From Zymoseptoria tritici IPO323 (taxonomy: Eukaryota > Ascomycota > Dothideomycetes > Mycosphaerellales > Mycosphaerellaceae): 64,000 nt of DNA. The notes beneath the pieces were generated by a model. The model was not told the DNA's origin and made no database searches. It was given only the letters and a program-made list of their open reading frames with translations. A program made the translations under genes and the position numbers. The first letter of the stretch is position 1. Every line of letters begins with the position of its first letter. Shown here in pieces: positions 32,570 through 42,700 of this stretch. The stretch covers positions 1,116,001-1,180,000 of the forward strand of contig NC_018214.1 of NCBI RefSeq assembly GCF_000219625.1, in the 5' to 3' direction.

Positions 32570-34806
32570 GAGCGCGATGGGCGCATGCGGTGCAAAGATG
32601 GGTGTGATGGCATGGCAAGAGTCGGCATGATTTGAGATACAGCCGCGCTCGATGCTTCTTTGCATTGAGCCGATGCTGCGGGATGAAGCCCGTGTTTCTC
32701 AATGGGGGCTAGTCTAGGATGTCTTCCGCATGAAAGATACACACACTACGAACCTTGCATTCGAAGGATCTGCCCTGATCATCACGACCACCAGACACAG
32801 GGAATCCCGTACAATCCTGGTCGTCAGTGTGAAGATGTGTGCGGCGTACCCAGTTCGGAACCCAATGGAGAATGCTATCAATCCGGGTTGTTCCAGATTT
32901 AGGAGACAGCTCTGGGGGCTTAGATAGTCACGGACCGCTGCGGCATTTATCTACAGGCATTTCGATCACCATACCGCCGACCTTACATCAATTCAAGCTC
33001 TCCTGTGTCATATCCGCAATCCGGAGCATGGAAAAGACGTCTCGCTCGGCTACCTCGCATGCATGTGAGCCGAGACTCGCCTCCGACTTCGCGAAAGGCT
33101 ATGCTGGCTCATCTCGCATAGCCAGTCCTGCATGCAAGTATCCGCAGTTTCAAAACGCAGAGAACGTCATCATTCATACTACTGACCGCGTAGAGTTCTA
33201 TACGAACGACTTCCATCAGGGCCGAGCCAGGAAAGCTGCATCGTTCGGCACGATTGCGTTCTCGGTTGAACGAACAAAGAGGAACCCGGAGACTCCCGCC
33301 ATGCACAGTCTGCAGCAAGAATGTGGCTCGCCTGCCTTCGAGAAGATGCAGCTCGTCTGTCATGGCGTTGGCGACGCCTGCATACATGCGCATCATCTTT
33401 CGGTGAGCTGTCATTAGGCGAGAAGGTCGTTCTCGCATCCCGTTACTTCTTTTCGTTACCGTGTCGCGGCAGACAATGAGCTGTCACTAAGCGAGGAGGT
33501 CCTTCTCGGTTTGCGATTCTCTTCTCATTGCCGTGTCGCTGTAGCCAGGAGGCGGGCAAAGACCAGTTTTCCACATACTGATCCGGCACGACTTCCAAGT
33601 CTGAGGCCGGATTTGTCATGCGCGGTTTCCCGATGCCTCTACGAACACGTTCCGCCGCATCCACTCTGCTCGATCCTGGTCCGCATGCGGACCGCGCTGT
33701 CAAATGGTCTCCTGACCTTTCTCCCTTGCCTCTTCCTCCTGCAGGCATGCGTCTTCATGTGGCCGCACAGACAAGGTCCGGAAAGCAGATTCCGAGAGGA
33801 TGCAGGCACACATGCTGCCACGCAGATCCTAACCGAGATCTCCATCGCCAAAGTCGCTGGCGGTGAATCTTGCTGTCGTTGCTCTTCGTACCTGGCTATC
33901 CTTGCGGGTTGAGTGGTCTCCTCCTCGGCGGCTCCGCTCTGATAATGAGCCTCGTTCGTTAGTGGAACGATGAGCTGTGCAGAAGGTGTGTGGCACAACT
34001 CTGGGTACGAGAAATTCCGAGGATGAGGACATCGTGAGGATTCCAGCGGCATAGTCGCTGGAGGGAAAGTGAGAGGAGTACTTAAAGTGCTGCAAAGCTG
34101 GTCGGCACAGGCGGCAGGTTACTGCCACCTCTTCAAGCATCGATCTTCATCTTCTGGCGACTTTGTCCATTGCCTGCTTCATCCGGCCAAGCTCCCAGGT
34201 CCGCAGCAAGAGTGTGTGGATGAGCGCGTCGTTAGCCGAAATCCTCCTCAAACGAAATGCGGACGAAGGCAATGGTAACGGCAGTAGTCAAGCGAGGAGC
34301 AAGTAAGCTACCGGATCGCTTTCCCTCTTCCCTTCGTTCGTCCTGTCAGTTCCGACGCTTACTACTCCGACACCAGACGCCAAGATGATCTTGCTAGCAT
34401 CAATCCCCGGCGCGGAAGCGTGAACCAAGCGGGCGACTCGCATGATGGCAAATCAATCACATCCAAAGGTGGAAAGAAACCGTCCTACGGCTTGAATCGA
34501 TACCTCCAATCTCCCGAACGCCACGAGGCGATCTCCTTGGGCCTTGAGAGCAGGACAATGGATCGAGGCAAACAGACCGCGGTCTGCGGCAAAGGTGAGA
34601 AAAGTGTGCCGACGAGAAGATGCGTGAACAGACAGAGCTGATTATGTTGGCGTCGACAGAACAGAAGAAGAAGATAGGACGAGCGGCCTCTTGAACAATT
34701 AGAAGCTCAACAGGCACGGGTTGTGCAGGAGTATGGCGGACGTTGACAGCACGTAGATCGTAGTCTAGTCTACCGCCTCCTAGCGAGTAAGAAATCAGCG
34801 TACAGT
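32570..34806. other. Gene-poor stretch of about 2.2 kb
   Basis: Between the 3' end of vas1 and the 3' end of the dehydrogenase gene. Open frames reach 192 codons (32839-33417, plus strand), but none has a recognisable motif or a gene-like partner exon. Not RIP-mutated. The only structure noticed is an imperfect tandem repeat at 33405-33545. Confidence 0.4.
33405..33545. repeat. Imperfect tandem duplication, period about 73 bp
   Basis: Two adjacent copies begin at 33405 and 33478 with GAGCTGTCATTAGGCGAGAA and GAGCTGTCACTAAGCGAGGA. Both then run through GGTCNTTCTCG, a CTTCTTTTCGTTACC / CTCTTCTCATTGCC block and CCGTGTCGCNG. The copies differ by many substitutions, so the duplication is old. Confidence 0.6.
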
Positions 34807-35736
34807 TCACTTGTTCTCGAATTTCAATCCGCTCTCCTGCCTCACCGCACCATAAATCCCCGCAATGTCTCCCTTCGCGCCTTGATGATCAACAACCATC
34901 TTCAAATGCGCATCTGAGACCTCCAGCCCCTTCATCTTCACCCCACAGCTCTCGGCCAGTGCTCTCGCATGACCAGCATCCTTCCTCGCCAACTCCGCGG
35001 AGAACGCAGGCTCCTCACGGCTGTAGTAGTCCCCTGTCCTCAGTCGATTTGAATACGCTGTATAAGGGCCCGGGAACATCGTCTCGATGAACGAGTGCAG
35101 ATTCTCTACGCCTAGGCCGCTCTTCTCGGCGAGCGCGTGGCCTTCTGAAAGAGCTTCGATCATGGCAAGGATGAAAGTGTTGCCCACGATCTTCAGTCGG
35201 GTGGCTGCGCCGTGCGGTTGATCGGAGTAGTTGATCTCTGCCCTTCCCATGACACCCTTGCAGAACGGAAGGACTTTGTCGACTTGTGCTTTTGGTCCGG
35301 CGAGGACGCAGACCAATTGTCCCGACTCGGCCATTGGCGGCGCGCCGAACACTGGGCAAGCCACGAACTCCGCTCCGGCATCGTTGATCGTCTTCGCAAG
35401 CTTGTTTGTCGTGTCCGGGTGCACGGTCGAGCAGTCAACGAAGAGCTTTCCCTTCGACTCCGGCACGGCAAGAGCAGCGTTGAAGGTCTCCTCGATCGCT
35501 GCGTCGTTGGACACACACGCGAGGATGATGTCGGCTCCCTTGACGGCTTCCTCGATGGACGTGACTACCTTTGCCTTTCCCGAGGGGAGCGTCTCGACGA
35601 GTTTCTCAGCTCGAGCGGCGGTTCTGTTGTAGATGAGTACCGGACCGGAGTGCGACCCTTTCTCGACGATGTTCTTGACCATTCCGCGGCCCATGTTGCC
35701 CAGGCCGATCCAGGCGAGGCGTGGTGATTCTGGCAT
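34807..35736 (-). CDS. 3-hydroxyisobutyrate dehydrogenase-like NAD(P)-dependent oxidoreductase
   Basis: 309 aa, intron-less, from the ATG at 35736. The N-terminal Rossmann fold shows IGLGNMGRGMVKNIVEKG. The substrate-binding DCSTVHPDTT block follows, then FGAPPMAESGQLVCVLAG, and the catalytic Lys/Asn pair in RLKIVGN (KxxxN pattern). This is the beta-hydroxyacid dehydrogenase family, which oxidises 3-hydroxyisobutyrate, tartronate semialdehyde and similar acids; the substrate here is not determined. No mitochondrial presequence is present, which argues for a cytosolic relative rather than the valine-catabolic enzyme. A Copia retrotransposon begins 152 bp upstream of the start codon. Confidence 0.9.
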   Translation of the reverse strand: MPESPRLAWIGLGNMGRGMVKNIVEKGSHSGPVLIYNRTAARAEKLVETLPSGKAKVVTSIEEAVKGADIILACVSNDAAIEETFNAALAVPESKGKLFVDCSTVHPDTTNKLAKTINDAGAEFVACPVFGAPPMAESGQLVCVLAGPKAQVDKVLPFCKGVMGRAEINYSDQPHGAATRLKIVGNTFILAMIEALSEGHALAEKSGLGVENLHSFIETMFPGPYTAYSNRLRTGDYYSREEPAFSAELARKDAGHARALAESCGVKMKGLEVSDAHLKMVVDHQGAKGDIAGIYGAVRQESGLKFENK

Positions 35737-35883
35737 GCTGGTGATGTGCTTGTGTGAGTGGACTGAAGGATTAGTCTTAGAGATGGCGGTTGAATGTGTA
35801 TGGTCAGAAGAAGATCTCTCTTTTATGCCTCACTGGAATATATGTTTTACTGGCGCTCCGCTAATGACGTCTGCAGAGTGGAA

Positions 35884-35888
35884 GCTGC
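35884..35888. repeat. Target-site duplication of the Copia element (left copy)
   Basis: GCTGC directly before the left LTR; the same five bases follow the right LTR at 47393-47397. Confidence 0.9.
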
Positions 35889-36059
35889 TGTTGTGATTAG
35901 GCTTAAGCTAAGTAGAAGAAGACCTCTAATTAGCAGGTATATATTGTTATGCAGAGAGAATCTTAAGTGTGAGATTCTTACTTTAGCTATCTATGTGTAG
36001 GAATGCCTTAGCACTAGTTACGTGCACTTTACTAATAGTTAGTCTAATAATCTACAACA
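35889..36059 (-). repeat. Left LTR (3' LTR of the minus-strand element), 171 bp
   Basis: Begins TGTTGTGATTAGGC and ends ATCTACAACA. It aligns without gaps to the right LTR with 11 differences, all transitions. Confidence 0.93.
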
Positions 36060-36070
36060 CTCCCCTATTA
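36060..36070 (-). other. Polypurine tract of the Copia element
   Basis: On the minus strand this reads TAATAGGGGAG immediately before the LTR, the expected primer for plus-strand DNA synthesis. Together with the primer site at the other end it fixes the element's orientation. Confidence 0.75.
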
Positions 36071-37135
36071 GTAGCTGCATTATTACGAGCTGTCTATTAC
36101 CTAAATATAGTAGGTATTTACCTACTACGTAGCTAATACTCGGCTTTAGCTTGTTAAAAAGCATCTTCTTCTAGCTTTTTTATTCCTCTACTTTATAATC
36201 TATACTTCTTATCTATTTAGCTAATTTATTAGCTAATCTATTATCTATCCCTTATAGCTATTAATAATATAATCTACATTACTAGCTATAGCTTCTAGAA
36301 GAAGAGCAGCTTTCTCTGTCCCTAGGAAAACCTTCTAGCAAGTTATTAATAAAGTAAGAGCTATTAGTAGTAGAGATCTCCTATAGATTTATAAAGATAG
36401 TTCTGTAGTATATTAGACTATATATTAACTTATTAGAGGAGAGATAAACAGATACTATAATAGAGTAAATATTAGGGCTTAGGGTCCCTTCTCTTTTATA
36501 GCTTGCTTTAATAACTTTATAGCTAAGCTTAATAAGGATCTCCTTACTACAGACCTTATTAATATAGTAATAGAGGAGCTGTATAACCTAAGGGAGTAGG
36601 CCTTCCTAGTAGAAAACTACCTTAGTCTAACAACTCCTAATCCTTAGGGATTTGTATTATACTATAACTAGACTCCTCTTAGCTAAATGTTAAGCTCTAA
36701 CAAGGTAGAGATAAAGTAGTAGTTAGTAGTATAGTATCCTATATATATTCTCCCTAAAATCCCTTCTTCCCTAATAGAAACTAATATTCTCCTAGGCTTT
36801 AAGTTAAGATTCTAGGGGAATTAGCTTAGTCTTTTAGTAGTAGTTTTAAAGGGGCAGGCTGCAGGTTCTAGGATATGCTCTAATGCTTTTAGGTTTTTAT
36901 AGAAAAGTTTTCCTTTAGCTAGGTGTTTTTCTTATAGTTTCTTAGATGCTTTTGTAGAGGTATATAGTTACCTCCTTTCCTTTATATAGATAAGAATAAA
37001 ATAAGTGTTCTAAGTGTTATACTTCTTAGTTTTGTAATAAATAAAATAGTATAATTCTAGGGAGGGAATCCTTCTTAGGTAGGAATATAGGTATTAAGGT
37101 ATAAATTTAAGAGTAATTTCCCTCTTCTTATTAAG

Positions 37136-37207
37136 GGCTAGTTAGTCTAGTAGTATAATTTCTAACTATAAATTAGAAGGTTATAGGTTTAATTCCTGTA
37201 TTAGCCT
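37136..37207 (+). tRNA. RIP-decayed tRNA-like gene (anticodon now ATA), probable pseudogene
   Basis: The 72 nt fold as a cloverleaf. The 7-bp acceptor stem is GGCTAGT / ATTAGCC. The D arm is GTC..AAT (one pair lost by a probable G-to-A change). The 5-bp anticodon stem is TCTAA / TTAGA with a 7-nt loop CTATAAA. The variable loop is 5 nt. The T arm is ATAGG / CCTGT with loop TTTAATT and discriminator T. Box A (TAGTCTAGTAG) and box B (GGTTTAATTCC) are recognisable. Changes from consensus are G-to-A or C-to-T, so the original anticodon may have been GTA (Tyr) or GTG (His). It lies in the non-coding 3' part of the Copia element. It could be a captured tRNA or the head of a tRNA-derived SINE. Confidence 0.6.
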
Positions 37208-38195
37208 CTCTTATATGTCTATATTAGCTGCCTAATATAAACACGTAAGTATCTTTTTGCTAGATTTATAGATCTATATATTAGAGGATAGTGTTTAGGG
37301 ATTTTAGTTTTGTTAGATAGTCTGTAAGCTATATGTCTATCCTTACAAACTCTACCTTAATACTCCCCTTATTATATTACTCTCTGCAGTAATAGTTCCT
37401 AAGAGAGATATATCTTAATCTTTTAGAGTTAGTATAGTTTTCTACAAGGCTAATAGCTAATTAGTTGTCTACTTTAATAAGGATAGTAGAAATGCTTTTA
37501 GCCTAGGTAAAGGGCTAGAGCTTATTAATAAGATTCCTTACCTAATTTACTTCTCTTATTGCCTTAGTAAGAGAGAGGTACTCTACCTTAGTACTAGATA
37601 ATACTATTTCTTTCTATAGTTAAGATCTCTAGATAACTAGGCCTCCTATAATTTTAAAGAGTATTCCTAAGGTAGACCTAGATATACTAGGATTACTAGC
37701 AAAGTTAGAGTCTAAGAATGCTTTAATCTAAATTTGCTCCTTAGTTTTCCTATATATAAGGCACTTATTAATTATACCTATAACATATCTCTAGATATGT
37801 TTAGCTACCTAAATATATAAAGGTCCTAGGTTCTAAAGGAACCTTGTATAGTAGTTAATAGCAAAACTAATATCTAGTCTAGTATAGTTTAACAGATATT
37901 ATAGTTCCCTAATAATCTTATTAAAGAGATTATAGTCCTCCTTTGTTCCCTTATCCTAGAGGGGTTTAAGGAGGGTATTAAGGGAGTACTTAATACTCTT
38001 TGCATTACTAAGACTATATCCTTAAAGTTTGTCTCTAGAATAGTATTCCTAAGAGACAGATATAGAGCTATCTTTCCCTTCCTTTAAGTAAAGTCTAAGA
38101 AAGACATTAGTATTAACAACCTTAATTATGTACTTCTGCTCTAATCCCTTAATTAGCTTATTAATCTTATAATCTAACTATCTAAAGATCTAGAA

Positions 38196-38207
38196 GTTAT
38201 TTATATA
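38196..38207 (-). pseudogene. Decayed Copia reverse transcriptase active site
   Basis: Minus-strand reading L-I-L-L-Y-I-N-N-F followed by a stop. The Copia consensus here is YVDD; both catalytic Asp codons have become Asn codons by G-to-A changes, and Val reads Ile for the same reason. The polymerase is inactive. Confidence 0.8.
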
Positions 38208-39769
38208 AAGGAGAATAAGGATGCCTTTCCCTTAAAAGAGGCAAGTATTACTAATAGTTCTTGTTAGACTAAGCTTTTAGAGAGTGTTTATAGCATCGTA
38301 GTGCTAGAGAGCAGCTGCCTACTTAAGCCTATATAGTCCTTTCTTAATATATATAATATACTTATAGGCATCTTTTTTAAAGAGATAAGCTCCCTCTAGT
38401 AGCTTAATAAAGATCTGCTTATCTAGGTTTAGATTTAGGAATATAGTCTTAATATTAACTTATCTCCTCTTCTAGCTAAAGTTAACTAAGAGGGACAGAA
38501 GTATTCTCCCTATTGCAGCTCTTAGGGTAGGAGTAAAGGTATTAATATAGTTAAGTCCCTTCCTTTGTATAAATCCCCTAGCTGTCTATCTAGCCTTATA
38601 CTTCTTTATAGTTCTATCTAGGAGTACCTTAATCTTAAAGACCTATTTCCCTATAAGAGGGACTCTCCCCTTAAGGAGGGTGCTAATAAGTTTCTATTTA
38701 AGGCATCCTATAGACTTAAGTAACTTAGCTTCCTTAATAATAGCTTTCTCCTATTCCTTATAATTAGATCTAGAGAGAGCTTCCTTAATTATCTTAAGAT
38801 TAGACAGATTAGGATTTGTTACTTTAAGTCCTATCTTCTAGATCTTGCTATAGTCTTTTCTTATAACTAATCTTCTACTTCTTAAAAGTCTAAATATACC
38901 TAAGCTTTTAGGACTTACTTTATTACCTAATTTCTTAGGTCTCTTAGGGCTTCTCCCTACTTTCCTCTTTCCTATAATATAAATATCTAGGAAGGGAGTT
39001 ATAGTATAATCTTAAAGGTCTTCCCTTTTAGGGCAATCCTCTGCTAATACTTAATATTATAGCTATGTTAATAAGGTATTAGCCTGCTCCTAGAATCCCT
39101 TAAGACTTCCTTAGAATCCCTTAGGACTTCCTATTTCCTTAAAAATATACTCCCCCTAAGCTAGCTAGGAGGCTTTTTTATGCTTAATAGCCTCTAGCTA
39201 ATTAGGCTTAAACTACTTATGTTAGTTATCCTAGGACTATATATCCTAACCTAATATTTGCTCCCCCTAAGATGTTAAAAGGGAGGCTTAGTTTCTCTCT
39301 CTCTATATAGTATTAAATATATTCTCTACTTCTTAAAGATAAGAAGTAGTAAGAGGTTAGGTATCTTGCCCTTAGGCATCCTAGCCCTAATCTTAATCCT
39401 TAGTATAGATAGTATAGACTTCCTGTTCTATAGTAATAGGTTATATTAGTTATAGGAAACTCTCCCCTTAGAAGTCTAGGGTAGTAGGTATTATACTATA
39501 TACCTTATCCTTATTATGTGTTATATAAGGAGAGGTTATAATCTTATGCTAGAACCTAGTAAGGGTAGATAGTTTAAACTTTTAAACTATATAGTTAGTT
39601 AAAGTGTTCTCCTAGAATCCTAGATTCTAGTATTTCTCTACTCTAGGATAGAACTTCTATAAATTAGGTCTCCCCTAATTATGTAGATATGCTTTGCATC
39701 TAAATCTCCTAACCTTTATTAGATTAATATATAAAGTTCTAGCATTAAGATCTTAATTAAATTCCTAAA

Positions 39770-39783
39770 GAGGAATCTTATTA
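39770..39783. repeat. Target-site duplication of the nested LINE (left copy)
   Basis: GAGGAATCTTATTA, repeated exactly at 44918-44931 on the other side of the LINE. Confidence 0.85.
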
Positions 39784-42700
39784 TAATAATAATAATAAAG
39801 TCTTGTATTGCTGATCCATCCCTCTATGTAACTATGTACAGGGCAAGCAGCCTTCCCTAAATTTCACTAAGGGCAAAAAGCCATAGGCATAAAAACCCTC
39901 CTAATCTCTTTCTGCTTGTGTCTCCTAGGACTATTAGTAGACACCTTTTATTTTAGGTTCCTCTTTTGGACTCTAGAAGGATCTGTTATCCTATCCTCTT
40001 ACTAGGTTGTGTACCTAGGCTCCCTTAGCCCTCTCCTCTCGTTCCTACTCCTTCTTAGCTAGTAGGAACTAGTCTAGGACTTCTTCCCTAATTATCTACT
40101 TTGCAATTGCCCTAAGACCCTTCTTTGTTAACATTATGCTTTTCTAGTTAGATGTACCTAGCTGCTAGAATGTTCTGTCTCTCCCCTGGAGGAGAGGGCA
40201 GAACATTACTATATGCTTTACTGTCTAAGCCTAACTTCTACAGCTACATTCTGGTGTCTTCCCTAGGACTCTTCTCTTTGTTAGGTAGGCATTAAATCTA
40301 ATGTGCTTAGTCCTTATCTGTGTAGCAATTGTGCTCTGTGCTCTTATCTAGTTCTAATGTAGAGACCTTCCTTTTCCTCTATTTGTCTATACTGTAGGTA
40401 ACCTCCTATTGCTATGTTGTCTCTTCTTTCTAACTTCTGCCTCCTATCTTGCTTTCTATCTCTCCTAAATAAAGGATCTGTTTAGGGGTATTCTATCTTA
40501 GTTTCCCCCCTCCTATTAGAATTTTTCTAGGAGTCTTTCCTATATAGTTTCGTAGGGTGCCCTCTAGATTCTTCGATGTCCTTATCTTCTCTAGGCCCCC
40601 TGTTCCTAATTTAAGAGTGCCTGACTTGCTGCCTTTGTGTACCTCCCTACATCTCGCCTATCCTCCTTCCTTGCCTAGTTTAAAGCTAGTTGCTACACAT
40701 ATAGATTAAAGGGTAGTATCTCTGCCTCTTGTTAGAGTACTCCTAGTAGGACACTCTTGTATGCTCTAGTAATCCTTCTTAGGGCAGCATTTTGGACTGC
40801 TTTAAGCTCTTTTGTCTAGCTTTTAGATCCCTTCTGAACCCCTTCTACCTTTGCCTACACTTTACAGCTAAAGGCTATTGCTAGCCTTATAACTATAGTG
40901 TAGATGTGCCTAGCCTTCTAGAAGGATGCTCCCTAGGTTAATTAGCTAAGCCTATGCAGGGAGTTTATGTATAACTCTGCTTTCTCTGCAACTTTCCTAA
41001 TGTAGGGTTTTTATGTGAGTTTAGTATCTATTTGCACTCTAAGAAGCCTAAGGTTAGGAACGGGTTTGCTATTAAATCCTTAGATGTTAACTGTAGCTTG
41101 TAGGTTGTGTTTCCTTCTTAACCTTGTAAAGTAGATTAGCATGTACTTTTGTAGGGACTAGACTGCTTTATAAGTCTTTGCCTATTCTGCACATTTTTTA
41201 TAGGCTCTCTTAAGTTTTCTGCAGTTCTCCTCTGTGCTTTTTCTAAAGGCTAGAATGTTTGTATTATCTACAAAGCCTATTGCTAATACTCCTGTTTCTT
41301 TAATTAGAGGAAGTAGGGTTCTTGCAAAGTACAGGAAGAGGATAGGTAACATTGTTAATCCTTAGGGGATTCCTGTATGCTAGGGCCTTAGTGTGTTAAG
41401 GTAGTTCCCTAGCCTAAGACATATTGTCCTGTCCTAAAGGAAGGATTCTACAAAAGCTACTAGGTTTGGCTGTATTTAGCACATTCTTAGGTAGTAGATT
41501 AGTCTTAGGTGTAAAACATTTAGGAAGGCTGCTAAGATGTCCAAACACAGTATTAAGGCTACATTCCCTAGGCCTTTTCCCTAGATAGAGTAGACCTGTT
41601 TAGTTACTAGCTCCAGTGCTAATGTTATTAACCTTTTTAGTCTTCCTCCTATCTAGTTTAGTAGGAACAGGTTTCTTTCCTCAGCGGCCCTGCTAAGCCT
41701 TGTCGCCATAAGGGCCTCTAGGACTTTAGAGATTGTATTTAACAGGGCGATTGGTCTGTAGGCTCCTGCCTTTAAGTAGTCTAGTTTCTAGGGCTTCTTA
41801 AGGACTACTGTTGTAGATTCCTTAAAGGGCCTAGGGAGGTATCCTTGTACTATGCAGGCTTGCAGGAATAGTTGTAGGAGGTCTGCTAGCTCTTTCTTTG
41901 TCTTCTTTAGGAATAGGTTTAGGATCTAATCTAGTCCTAGTGCCTTGTTTAGTGCAAGCCTCTAGATTGTAGCTAGGATTTCTCCCTAGGTAATTGTACA
42001 GTCTATAGGGATTAGGGCTGGTATAGATCCTGTTATGTCTGTAAGGTCTACCTCTGTCGGCTAAGGGAAGAACTCCTCTATAAGGGCCTTAGCCTTCCTA
42101 GATATTGTTGTCTAGAGGAGTCTAGCCTTGTTCTTAATGCTTAGGAACTAGGGAAGAGAGGGTCCTTTGTTTGCCCTTTCTCTTGCCTACCTTACAAACT
42201 TCTATATCTTGCTCTAATCCTTTAAGATCTCTATAACTGTTTTCCTCTAAGCTAGGTTCCCGCTCTTTTTAATGTGCCTCTTCTTTGCATATGCAGTTCT
42301 AAGTGTAAGTAGGTGGTTTAGGAGGGATTTGTTCTCCCTCTAGGCTCTCCTAGCCTTCCTCGCTCTCTTAACTAGCCTAGTGCTTTCCTAGTCCTAACTT
42401 ATCTTTGCGTATAGTGAGGGTCGGGCTTGTAGTACTAGCTCCTTAACTAGCTGCTAGATTGTCCTCTAAAGCTAGAGTGCCTATTAGTCTAGGCTCTGCT
42501 TTCCCTTTGTAGGTAGCTGTTTAGCCTCTCCCTTTGCTTCTAGGATCTTAGATCTAATTTGTTCCTATAGTACCTTCTTCTACTATAGCCTTTTCTAGTT
42601 CTCTTGCTCTATAATGCCTTAGGTAAAGAGTAATGTCTAGATTAGAAGGTAGTCTAACCCTGTTTCTAGTTTAGTGCAGGTCCTGCATTATGTTATCTGG

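Noticed and set aside
32839..33417. 192-codon open frame in the gap after ValRS
   Set aside because: No recognisable motif, the start context is poor and the reading is crossed by frames on the other strand of similar length.
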